DNA of 64,000 bases from Palsa-465 sp963800475 (GTDB lineage Bacteria > Actinomycetota > Thermoleophilia > Solirubrobacterales > Solirubrobacteraceae), in the NCBI GenBank assembly GCA_963800475.1, contig CAWDAZ010000004.1, forward strand, positions 806,001-870,000, in the 5' to 3' direction. The first letter of the stretch is position 1, and each line of letters opens with the position of its first letter. Under the pieces are notes generated by a model, which saw only the letters and a list, made by a program, of their open reading frames with translations, was not told the origin of the DNA and made no database searches. Shown here piece by piece: positions 10,171 through 18,169 of the stretch. The position numbers and the translations under genes were made by a program.

Positions 10171-10578
10171 ATGGAGCGAACGCTCATCCTCGTCAAGCCC
10201 GATGCCTTCACACGCTCGCTGACCGGCGAGATCATCGCCCGCTTCGAGCGCAAGGGCCTGCAGCTGGTCGCACTGCGGCTGCTGACGATGGAGCACGAGC
10301 TGGCCGAACGCCACTACGCCGAGCACGAGGGGAAGCCGTTCTACGGCGAGCTGGTCGACTTCATCACCTCCGGCCCGCTGGTCGCGATGGTGCTCGAGGG
10401 CGAGAGCGCGGTGCAAGCCGCGCGCCAGGTGATCGGAGCGACGAACCCGGTCGAGGCCGCGCCCGGGTCGATCCGCGGCGACTTCGCGATCGAGGTTGGC
10501 CAGAACATGGTGCACGGCTCGGACTCGGCGGACTCGGCGAGCCGCGAAGTGGGGCTGTTCTTCCCTGAGCTCGGCTGA
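10171..10578 (+). CDS. ndk: Nucleoside diphosphate kinase
   Basis: Transfers the gamma phosphate of ATP to NDPs through a phosphohistidine. 135 residues, normal length. LILVKPDAF is the conserved start; the active-site His115 sits in NMVHGSDS. A good Shine-Dalgarno (AAAGGA) precedes ATG 10171. maf follows after 31 bp. Confidence 0.97.
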   Translation: MERTLILVKPDAFTRSLTGEIIARFERKGLQLVALRLLTMEHELAERHYAEHEGKPFYGELVDFITSGPLVAMVLEGESAVQAARQVIGATNPVEAAPGSIRGDFAIEVGQNMVHGSDSADSASREVGLFFPELG

Positions 10579-10609
10579 CCCCTCGACACCCGGCCCCGAC
10601 CGGCGGCTC

Positions 10610-11161
10610 GTGCTCGCGTCGCGCTCGCTGCAGCGGCGCGCGATCCTCGAGCAGCTCGGCGTGCGCTTCGAGGTGATCGAACCGGATGTCGAGGAGCTCG
10701 AGCAGGGCCCTCCGGAGCAGCTTGCGGCGGAGAACGCGTCGCGGAAGGCCGAGCAGGTAGCCGGCCGGGCCCCCGGCGCAGTGGTGCTCGGGGTCGACAC
10801 GGTTGTGTGGCTGGAAGGCTCCGTGTACGGCAAGCCGGCCACCGAGGACGCGGCGCGGTGGACGCTGCGGGCGCTGTCCGGGAAGCGCCACCTGGTGATG
10901 AGCGGGATCTGCCTGGTCGAGGACGGCTCGGTTCGGCGGGCGCTGGCGACGACCGCGGTGCGGTTTCGCGCGCTGGACGAGCCGCTGATCGACTGGTACA
11001 TGGGCGCCGACGAGTGGCGAGGGAGAGCGGGCGGGTACGCGATCCAGCGACGCGGCGCGGCGCTCGTGGCGGCGATCGAGGGGGACTATCTGAACGTGGT
11101 CGGGCTCCCGGTGACGGCGCTCCTCGAGCTCGCCCCGTGGGTGCTCGGCGGCGCCGGTTGA
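10610..11161 (+). CDS. maf: Maf-like nucleotide pyrophosphatase
   Basis: Maf proteins hydrolyse non-canonical or regular NTPs (dTTP/UTP/m7GTP types) and were named for septum inhibition. Visible motifs are VLASRSLQRR (substrate loop), VVLGVDTVV, GKPATEDAA and YAIQRRGAALV. GTG 10610 gives 183 residues but begins inside the first beta strand; the frame is open upstream across the ndk stop, so a CTG at 10565 cannot be excluded. Family certain, start uncertain. Confidence 0.85.
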   Translation: MLASRSLQRRAILEQLGVRFEVIEPDVEELEQGPPEQLAAENASRKAEQVAGRAPGAVVLGVDTVVWLEGSVYGKPATEDAARWTLRALSGKRHLVMSGICLVEDGSVRRALATTAVRFRALDEPLIDWYMGADEWRGRAGGYAIQRRGAALVAAIEGDYLNVVGLPVTALLELAPWVLGGAG

Positions 11162-11181
11162 CCCGGGATCCCGAGCGAATG

Positions 11182-11300
11182 TAGGCTGGCGCCGCTCCCA
11201 AAGTCACGGGGGTATCCCTGGGGCGAAACGGGGAATCAGCCGTCAACCTGGGGCCTCGGAAGACGGCATCCTGAGGAACCAGAAGAAAGGATTGTGGTTC
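11182..11300 (+). promoter_or_regulatory. Promoter and structured leader of DUF4389-like gene
   Basis: A TAGGCT box (11182-11187) would start transcription near 11194, giving a leader of about 105 nt, unusual in a window where most first genes look leaderless. The leader is G-rich and has a perfect 6-bp stem GCCGTC (11239-11244)/GACGGC (11262-11267). A Shine-Dalgarno AAAGGA ends it. No known riboswitch class recognised. Confidence 0.35.
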
Positions 11301-11961
11301 ATGGCAACAGACAATCCTGCGGCTGAGGCGTCGCCGGTCGCGCCGTATCCGGTGCAGATCGACATCGAGCGTCAGCCCGAGTACGACAAGCTGCGCGCGC
11401 TGATCCGGTCGCCCGAGGCGCTGATCCTCGGCCTCGTCTGGCTCGTGATGCTGATCCCGCTGTACATCGTGGAGTTGGCCCTCGGGATCGTGGCGCTCGT
11501 GCTTTGGATCGTCTCCTGGTTCGCGGTTCTGTTCACGGGCAGGATCCCGCGTGGCATCTTCAACTACCAAGTGGGCTATCTGAGGTTCTCAGCGCGCGTC
11601 TACGCGTGGATCTTCCTCCTCAGCGACAAGTACCCCCCCATTCTCGTTTGCCGAGGACGATCACCCGATGCGCGTGTCGATCGAGTACCCCGAGCATGTG
11701 TCGCGATGGCGCGGCATCCCGCTGCTCACCTCGATCCTTGCGATTCCGGCGTCGCTCGTCGGTGCCGTGCTGATGTTCATAGGAGCGGTGTTGATCGTCC
11801 TGCCGCCGATCGTGCCGGGCTTCATCCAGCTCTGCATCCTGTTCACGGGGAAATACCCCGAGGGTCTGTTCAACATGCTTAGGGGCGGTGTGCGGATCTC
11901 GCTGCGGGCCTCGGCGTACGGGTTCATGCTGGTCACTCGATACCCGACAGTCGAGCTCTAG
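11301..11961 (+). pseudogene. DUF4389-like membrane protein, frameshifted
   Basis: Two frames together make one protein. Residues 1-113 (ATG 11301) run through two membrane segments to LLSDKYPP. The continuation, with two more membrane segments and the same ILFTGKYPEGLFN signature, lies in the next frame from about 11641 to 11961. The break is a run of seven Cs (11633-11639); removing one C restores YPPFSFAEDDHPMRVSIEYP without a stop. The two halves repeat the FTGxxPxGxFN signature (FTGRIPRGIFN, FTGKYPEGLFN). A sequencing indel, a true pseudogene or slippage are all possible. Confidence 0.75.
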
Positions 11962-11991
11962 AGCCGGGCTGTTAACGGCGCCGTTTGACCT

Positions 11992-12027
11992 GAGGCCCGA
12001 TCGCTCCTCGCCGAGCGGTCGGGCCTC
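11992..12027 (+). terminator. Strong hairpin, probable terminator before mreB
   Basis: A 14-bp stem (one G-U pair) starting GAGGCCCGATCGCT with an 8-nt loop, 30 nt after the DUF4389-like stop. Only a weak T-rich tail (TGCTCGTT) follows, so Rho-independent termination is likely but not typical. Confidence 0.5.
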
Positions 12028-12220
12028 TGCTCGTTGAGCGTCGACCCGGCGTTTTCCAGCGATTTCCACGCCCTCGCGCGCGTGCGCGAGACCTCGGGTC
12101 GGTGGGTGTTCGGCTACACTGCGCCCGCGGACGGCGCTCGCACTGAGACGTGTCTTTGACCGGACTCGCGGCAGCGTCCGTCGCTGACTGCTACCCACAG
12201 ATCCTGCTTCTCTTCAGTAA

Positions 12221-13270
12221 ATGGGCTTCTTCAGCTACCTGACAGGCTTCGGCGGCCGCGATATGGCCGTCGACCTCGGGACCGCCAACACGCTGGTGTA
12301 CGTGCGCGGCCGCGGGATCGTGCTGTCCGAGCCGAGCGTCGTGGCGGTCGACTCGCGTTCGGGCGAGGTGCACGCGGTCGGGATCGAGGCGAAGCGGATG
12401 CTGGGCCGGACCCCGGGGACGATTCAGGCGATCCGCCCGCTGAAGGACGGGGTGATCGCGGACTTCGAGGTCACCGAGGAGATGCTGCGGCACTTCATCC
12501 AGAAGGTCCACCAGAACCGCTGGGCGCATCCGCGGGTGGTGGTGTGCGTGCCGAGCGGCGTGACCGGAGTCGAGAAGCGCGCCGTCGAAGAGGCGTGCCT
12601 GTCGGCTGGAGCGCGCCAGGCCTACCTGATCGAGGAGCCGATGGCCGCGGCGATCGGCGCCGGCCTGCCGGTCGGCGAGCCGACCGGGTCGATGGTCGTC
12701 GACATCGGCGGCGGCACCAGCGAGGTCGCCGTGATCTCGCTCGGCGGGATTGTCGTCTCACAGTCGATCCGGGTCGGCGGAGACGAGCTCGACGAGGCGA
12801 TCATGAACTACGTCAAGCGCGAGTACAAGCTGCTGATCGGCCAGCAGACGGCCGAGGAGGTAAAGCTCGAGATCGGCTCGGCGTTCCCCACCGGCGAGGA
12901 GGTCCAGGCCGAGATCCGGGGCCGCGACATGGTCTCGGGGCTGCCCAAGACCGTGGTGCTGACCAGCGAGGAGATCCGGGGGGCGCTCGAGGAGCCCGTC
13001 ACCCAGATCATCGACGCGGTCAAGGAGACGCTCGACCGCACTCCGCCCGAGCTTGCGTCCGACATCATGGATCGTGGCATCATGCTCGCCGGAGGCGGTT
13101 CGCTGTTACAGGGGCTCGAGGAGCGCCTGCGTCACGAGACGCAGATGCCCGCGCACCTGGCCGAGTCGCCGCTCACTTGCGTGGCGGTCGGCTCGGGGAG
13201 GTCGTTGGAAGAGTTCGAGGCGATCCACCGTTCGAGCAAGAATTCACGCAACCGCCGCCACCGGTACTAG
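12221..13270 (+). CDS. mreB: Rod shape-determining protein MreB
   Basis: Bacterial actin that directs lateral wall synthesis. 349 residues. Phosphate-1 motif MAVDLGTANTLVY, phosphate-2 MVVDIGGGTSEVAV and the adenosine motif GIMLAGGGSLLQG are all present. The C-terminus is extended with a basic tail (RSSKNSRNRRHRY). It heads the mreB-mreC-mreD-mrdA-rodA elongasome operon, indicating a rod-shaped or rod-competent cell. About 190 bp of upstream DNA after the hairpin at 11992 hold no recognised gene. Confidence 0.97.
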   Translation: MGFFSYLTGFGGRDMAVDLGTANTLVYVRGRGIVLSEPSVVAVDSRSGEVHAVGIEAKRMLGRTPGTIQAIRPLKDGVIADFEVTEEMLRHFIQKVHQNRWAHPRVVVCVPSGVTGVEKRAVEEACLSAGARQAYLIEEPMAAAIGAGLPVGEPTGSMVVDIGGGTSEVAVISLGGIVVSQSIRVGGDELDEAIMNYVKREYKLLIGQQTAEEVKLEIGSAFPTGEEVQAEIRGRDMVSGLPKTVVLTSEEIRGALEEPVTQIIDAVKETLDRTPPELASDIMDRGIMLAGGGSLLQGLEERLRHETQMPAHLAESPLTCVAVGSGRSLEEFEAIHRSSKNSRNRRHRY

Positions 13271-13328
13271 CTTTCGAGGGCCGGTGCCGGTTGCTCTCGA
13301 GCATTAACAACTTGGAGACGCGGAACCC

Positions 13329-14228
13329 GTGCACTCAAAGCAAGTCAGGCGACGGCGCGCCGTCGTAGCGGCGCTTGTCGTCGTCTCTCTGATCCTGCTG
13401 ACGGCCTACTTCGGCGAATCGCCCTCGAGTCCGTTGCACACGCTGCAACGCGGGATCGTGGAGGTCTTCTCGCCGGTCCAGGAGGGCGCCAGCAAGGTGC
13501 TCTCGCCGTTCCGCGACGTCGCGAGCTTCTTCTCGGACACGTTCAAGGCCAAGTCCGAGGTCAAGGGGCTGCGCCAGGAGGTCCACAAGCTCCAGGCGCA
13601 GCTCGCCCAGGCCCAGTACGCGGCGAGCCAGAACTCGCAGCTTCGCCACCAGGTCGGGCTCGACAACGCGGGGCTGAGCGCGTACAAACCGGTCGCCTCC
13701 AACGTGATCTCGCGCGACCCGACCCTGTGGTACGCGACCGTCGAGATCGACAAGGGCTCGGACGACGGGATCCACCGCGGCGATCCGGTGACCGCCGACG
13801 GGGCGCTCGTGGGCCAGATCACGACCGTCGACCCGACCGTGTCGTTCGTGACCTTGATCACCGACCACACGATGGCGGTCGCCGCGCAGGTCCAGGACAC
13901 GAACGGTGACAGCGGGGTGCTCGTGCCCGCGGTCGGTAATCCGAACCAGCTCCAACTCCAGTACCTGCCGACCAGCGCGCCGGTCCAGACCGGGCAGCAG
14001 GTGGTCACGGTCGGGTTCAAATCCGGCCCGCTTCAGGACCTGTACCCGCCGGGAATCCCGATCGGAACGGTCGCGAGCGTCGGCAACAGCCTCGCGAACA
14101 ACGGCGAGGTGCCGGTCACGCCTGACGCCGACCTGCGCCATTTCACGATCGTGCAGGTGCTTACCACACCGCACGGCAGCGGCGAGCGAGTCCAGTTGCC
14201 GGCCGGCTCGGGGGGCAGCAACGGATGA
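13329..14228 (+). CDS. mreC: Rod shape-determining protein MreC
   Basis: Bitopic elongasome scaffold. 299 residues. One membrane helix near the N-terminus (AVVAALVVVSLILLTAYF, about 11-28), a coiled coil (about 70-105, VKGLRQEVHKLQAQLAQAQ) and the periplasm-facing beta domain with the repeated IDKGSDDGIHRGDPV / LVGQIT motif. GTG 13329 follows a GGAG sequence. The last 4 nt overlap mreD (ATGA). Confidence 0.93.
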   Translation: MHSKQVRRRRAVVAALVVVSLILLTAYFGESPSSPLHTLQRGIVEVFSPVQEGASKVLSPFRDVASFFSDTFKAKSEVKGLRQEVHKLQAQLAQAQYAASQNSQLRHQVGLDNAGLSAYKPVASNVISRDPTLWYATVEIDKGSDDGIHRGDPVTADGALVGQITTVDPTVSFVTLITDHTMAVAAQVQDTNGDSGVLVPAVGNPNQLQLQYLPTSAPVQTGQQVVTVGFKSGPLQDLYPPGIPIGTVASVGNSLANNGEVPVTPDADLRHFTIVQVLTTPHGSGERVQLPAGSGGSNG

Positions 14229-14815
14229 AGGGGACGCTGCGGCTCCCGATCAGGCTCGGACTGCTCGCGGTGGTTACGGTCGTGATCCAGGAGGCTGCCG
14301 TCTCGCAGATCACGATCTTCGGCGTCAGCGCCGATCTGACCGTGCTGGTGGTGATGTCGGTGGGGCTGCTCGCGGGCTCGGTCCCCGGGGCGATCATGGG
14401 CTTCTGCACCGGACTGCTTGTCGACATGGTGCTCGTCCAGACGCTCGGGGTGACCTCGCTGCTGTACATCGTGATCGGCTTCTGGTGCGGCCGGCTGCGC
14501 GAGCTGCGCGATCCGTCGCACGGGCTCTTGCCGATGGCGATGGGGGCGGCCGCGACCGCGTTCGCGGGCCTCGGCATGGCGATCATCCAGTTCCTGCTCG
14601 GTGTCGACACGCCGGTCAGCTGGCTGCTGCTCCAGCAGATCTTCATCACCGTGCTGGTGAACGCGCTGATCGCGCTGCCCGTTTACGCCGCCGTGCGCCG
14701 GGTGATCGGCCCAGCGCTTCCGCAGGAGCTTCGCCGCCGCCGCCGCCGGGCGTACACCACCGGCGGGCTCAGCCCGCTGCAGCGCCCCTCCCAGCGGCTC
14801 GGCCAGACGCGATGA
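14225..14815 (+). CDS. mreD: Rod shape-determining protein MreD
   Basis: Integral membrane elongasome subunit. 196 residues with about five hydrophobic helices (VVTVVIQEAAV, LTVLVVMSVGLLAG, VTSLLYIVIGF, GAAATAFAGLGMAIIQFLL, LQQIFITVLVNALIAL). The C-terminal 40 residues are Arg-rich and cytoplasmic. Starts at ATG 14225 in the mreC stop and ends in the mrdA start (ATGA), so translation is probably coupled across the operon. Confidence 0.9.
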   Translation: MKGTLRLPIRLGLLAVVTVVIQEAAVSQITIFGVSADLTVLVVMSVGLLAGSVPGAIMGFCTGLLVDMVLVQTLGVTSLLYIVIGFWCGRLRELRDPSHGLLPMAMGAAATAFAGLGMAIIQFLLGVDTPVSWLLLQQIFITVLVNALIALPVYAAVRRVIGPALPQELRRRRRRAYTTGGLSPLQRPSQRLGQTR

Positions 14816-16866
14816 TCCAGGCCCCGGACTCCAGGCGCCCACCGTTGACGCCGCAGCTGGCGCTGCGCGTCGCGATCCTCGGCAGCTTCGCGCTCGCGAT
14901 GTTCGCGATCATCTTCTTCCGGCTCTGGTTCCTGCAGGTGCTGTCGGGCGACAAGTACCTCGCCCAGGCGAGCGTCAACCGGGTCCGCGAGATCGACGTA
15001 CCCGCCGCGCGGGGCGAGATCCTCGATCGCAACGGCAGCATCCTGGTCAACTCGAAGCGCGCGATCGCGGTTCAGATCTCGCCGCCCGACCTCCCGGTGC
15101 CGCTGACCTCGACCAACCTAGGACACACGCCGGTGAAGGACGCCCGGCTGTACGGCCGGCTGGCCGCGGTGCTCGGGATCTCGACCGCGCGCCAGAAGTG
15201 CCCGGTGCCGGGGAACGGGGTCTTGCGCCTGTCGCCGATCGGCTGCGCGGTCGCGCAGGAGTACGCGCAGGTCCCGTACGCGAGCGTGACGATCAAGAAG
15301 GACGTCTCGAACGACATCCTCTACTACCTCGAGGAGCGGCAGAGCAGGTTCCCGGGCGTCGAAGTCCAGCCCGTGTGGCTGCGGACCTACCCGCTTCAGG
15401 ACGTCGCCGCGCAGCTGTTCGGGACGATCGGACCGGTCACCCAGACCGAGCTCAAGCAGCGGCGGTTCCGGGGCCTGCCCCAGACCTCGATCGTCGGCCA
15501 GTCGGGGCTCGAGTGGTACTACAACCACTACCTGCAGGGCCGGGACGGGTCCGACAAGGTCCAGGTCGACGCGCTCGGCCGGTTCACGGGCTCTCTGGGG
15601 GAGAACCAGCCCGTCGCGGGACACAACCTCAAGCTGTCGCTCGACGTCGGGCTCCAGAAGGCCGGTGAAACCGCCCTCGCCGAGGCGATCAGCTCCAATC
15701 CGCCATCGAACGGCGGGGCGTTCGTGGCGATGGACCCGGACACCGGAGAGCTCTACGCGATGGGCTCGAATCCGTCGTTCGACCCGAACATCTTCACCAA
15801 GCCGCTCACCAACGCCCAGTACGCGCAGCTCAACAACCCCTCGAGCGGCTACCCGCTGATCGATCGCGCGATCCAGAGCGTCGGCCCGACCGGGTCGACG
15901 TTCAAGCCGATCACGGCGACGGCGGCCCTCGAGAGCGGCGCCTGGAACGTCAGCGACACCTACGACGACACCGGCCAGTTCTGCCTCGATGGGCAGTGCC
16001 GCCGCAACGCCGGCGGCGCGGCCAACGGGGTGCTCGACCTGACGGAAGCGATTCGTGTGTCCGACGACGTGTTCTTCTACAACCTCGGTGCGCTCACCAA
16101 CGCCGACCCGACCGCCCATCCGAACGGCGGGGCGCTACAGCAGTGGGCGCGGGCGTTCGGGATCGGCCGCCCGACCGGGATCGACCTCGGCGGCGAGGTC
16201 GCCGGGAACCTCCCGACCCCGAGCTGGCGCAACCGCGTCAACAGTCTCGAGGCGGAGTGCGACACCGCCACCGGGCCGTTCAAGGGCAAGCCCAAGCACG
16301 CGCCCGGCGGGTGCGGAATCGCGGACGGCACCAACCGGCCATGGTCGATCGGCGACAACGTCAACCTCGCGGTGGGCCAGGGTGACGTGCAGGTGACGCC
16401 GCTGCAGCTTGCGACCGCCTACTCCGCGATCGCGAACGGCGGGACGGTCGTGCGCCCGCACCTCGGACTCGATGTCCAGGAGCCCGACGGAACGATTCTG
16501 CAGCGGATCGATCCGCCCCCGTCCCGGCACCTGAACATCAACCCGATCTACCTCGACACGATCCGTCAGGGACTGCACGAGGCCGCGCAGAGCCCGGGCG
16601 GCACCTCCGACGACGTGATGGGCAACTTCCCCCAGCAGGTGTACGGCAAGACCGGAACCGCTCAATACAACGGTCAGCAGGACTACTCCTGGTACGTGTG
16701 CTTCGTGCCCTCGACGGCGACCAGCAGGCCGATCGAGGTGGTCGTTTGGGTCGAGCAGGGGGGCTTCGGCGCGGCCGCCGCCGCGCCAGTTGCGCGCCAG
16801 CTCCTCTCGCAGTGGTTCTACGGCAACCGCGGACCGTTCCAGGTGGGGTCCTCGAAGACGCTATGA
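14812..16866 (+). CDS. mrdA: Penicillin-binding protein 2 (elongasome transpeptidase)
   Basis: Class B PBP that cross-links lateral peptidoglycan with RodA. 684 residues: membrane anchor (about 21-43), pedestal domain with the ILDRNGSILVNSK start, and transpeptidase domain. Active Ser362 in STFK (362-365), second motif SDD (417-419), third KTGT (613-616). The region between (DTATGPFKGKPKHAPGGCGIADG) is an insert near the active site. ATG 14812 overlaps mreD; the last 4 nt overlap rodA. The frame is open far upstream but that stretch is inside mreC/mreD. Confidence 0.95.
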   Translation: MIQAPDSRRPPLTPQLALRVAILGSFALAMFAIIFFRLWFLQVLSGDKYLAQASVNRVREIDVPAARGEILDRNGSILVNSKRAIAVQISPPDLPVPLTSTNLGHTPVKDARLYGRLAAVLGISTARQKCPVPGNGVLRLSPIGCAVAQEYAQVPYASVTIKKDVSNDILYYLEERQSRFPGVEVQPVWLRTYPLQDVAAQLFGTIGPVTQTELKQRRFRGLPQTSIVGQSGLEWYYNHYLQGRDGSDKVQVDALGRFTGSLGENQPVAGHNLKLSLDVGLQKAGETALAEAISSNPPSNGGAFVAMDPDTGELYAMGSNPSFDPNIFTKPLTNAQYAQLNNPSSGYPLIDRAIQSVGPTGSTFKPITATAALESGAWNVSDTYDDTGQFCLDGQCRRNAGGAANGVLDLTEAIRVSDDVFFYNLGALTNADPTAHPNGGALQQWARAFGIGRPTGIDLGGEVAGNLPTPSWRNRVNSLEAECDTATGPFKGKPKHAPGGCGIADGTNRPWSIGDNVNLAVGQGDVQVTPLQLATAYSAIANGGTVVRPHLGLDVQEPDGTILQRIDPPPSRHLNINPIYLDTIRQGLHEAAQSPGGTSDDVMGNFPQQVYGKTGTAQYNGQQDYSWYVCFVPSTATSRPIEVVVWVEQGGFGAAAAAPVARQLLSQWFYGNRGPFQVGSSKTL

Positions 16867-18062
16867 GCACCGTTCCCGCCGTCACCCCGATCCGGACCGC
16901 CGAGGCGCCGGCCGAGGCGCGCCCCCGCACCGTGTTCACGTTCGACCCGCTGCTGCTGCTCGCCGCGCTCGGACTGGTCGCGTGCTCGCTGATCACGCTC
17001 AAGGGCGCGACCCGCAACGCTGTCCCCGGGCACCCGCTCTACTACGTCGAGCGCCAGGCGATCTACGCCGCGATCGGGCTGCTGCTGGCGGCGCTGCTGA
17101 CGCGGATCGACTACTCGCGGCTGCGCGAGTACAAGCTGTTCCTGTACGGGCTGATGATCGCCCTGAACGTGGTCGTGTTCGGCACGCCCGCGATTCGCGG
17201 CTCGCACCGCTGGATCCCGCTGCCGTTCCTGCAGTTCCAGGCGTCGGAGTTCGGGAAGATCCTGCTGGTCGTGTCGCTCGCCGCGTTCGCGGTCGACCGG
17301 GCCCGCCGGCTACACGAGCGCCGTACGACCGCGCGGATCATGCTGCTGGCGCTGATCCCGGCGCTGATCGTGATCCCGCAGCCGGACCTCGGTACCGGTC
17401 TCGTGTACGTGGCGATCGGGTTCACGATGCTGTTCGTCTCCGGAACCTCGTGGAAGCAACTCGTTGCGATCGTGGCGATGTTCGCCGCGTCGATCGCGAT
17501 CGTGCTGGCCGGTGCGCCGGCGCTTGGAGTGCACGTGCTGAAGCCGTATCAGGTGCAGCGCCTGACCGGGTTCCTCAACCCCTCCAGCGACCCCCAGAAC
17601 CAGACCTACAACATCCATGAGTCGCTGATCGCGATCGGCTCGGGGGAGAAAACCGGCCGCGGCGTCAAGAATGCGTCCCAGACCAACCTACACTTCCTAC
17701 CGGAGAACCAGACAGACTTCGTGTTCGCGGTTGTCGGCGAGACGTATGGATTCGTCGGCGCGGCGCTCGTGCTATCGCTGTACGCGCTGCTGATCTGGCG
17801 AACGTTACGTATCTTGATGACGGCCAAAAACCTCTACGGCACGCTGATCGCCGGCGGCATTCTGGCGATGCTGATGTTCCAGGTGTTCGTGAACGTCGGC
17901 ATGACGATCGGGATCATGCCGATCACCGGCGTGCCGTTACCGCTGATGAGCTATGGGGGCTCATCGGTGCTGGTGACGTTCATCGCGATTGGGCTTCTGC
18001 AGTCGATCCATATTCAGGCTCGGCTGTCCGCCGCGGGGAAGAGTCGCGCGCTGGTCTCCTAG
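16863..18062 (+). CDS. rodA: SEDS peptidoglycan glycosyltransferase RodA
   Basis: Polymerises lipid II together with PBP2. 399 residues with about ten membrane helices. SEDS signatures are visible: SHRWIPLPFLQFQASEFGKI, PQPDLGTGLV (with the conserved Asp), the loop PENQTDFVFAVVGE, and GMTIGIMPITGVPLPLMSYGGSSV. The start ATGA overlap with mrdA fixes ATG 16863. Last gene of the mre cluster, 107 bp before rng. Confidence 0.95.
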   Translation: MSTVPAVTPIRTAEAPAEARPRTVFTFDPLLLLAALGLVACSLITLKGATRNAVPGHPLYYVERQAIYAAIGLLLAALLTRIDYSRLREYKLFLYGLMIALNVVVFGTPAIRGSHRWIPLPFLQFQASEFGKILLVVSLAAFAVDRARRLHERRTTARIMLLALIPALIVIPQPDLGTGLVYVAIGFTMLFVSGTSWKQLVAIVAMFAASIAIVLAGAPALGVHVLKPYQVQRLTGFLNPSSDPQNQTYNIHESLIAIGSGEKTGRGVKNASQTNLHFLPENQTDFVFAVVGETYGFVGAALVLSLYALLIWRTLRILMTAKNLYGTLIAGGILAMLMFQVFVNVGMTIGIMPITGVPLPLMSYGGSSVLVTFIAIGLLQSIHIQARLSAAGKSRALVS

Positions 18063-18169
18063 CGCGCCGGCCCCGGGCGAAAACCGGGTCGCGCTCGCGG
18101 CCCGGCACAACTTCAAAGTTTTGCGCCCCGGCTGGGACGCACCACAACTTAAAAAGGACTGAATGAAAA

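Noticed and set aside
11194..11300. c-di-AMP (ydaO-type) riboswitch
   Set aside because: G-rich look is similar, but the conserved CUAACCUCGUAGGC-type segment and pseudoknot elements are missing.
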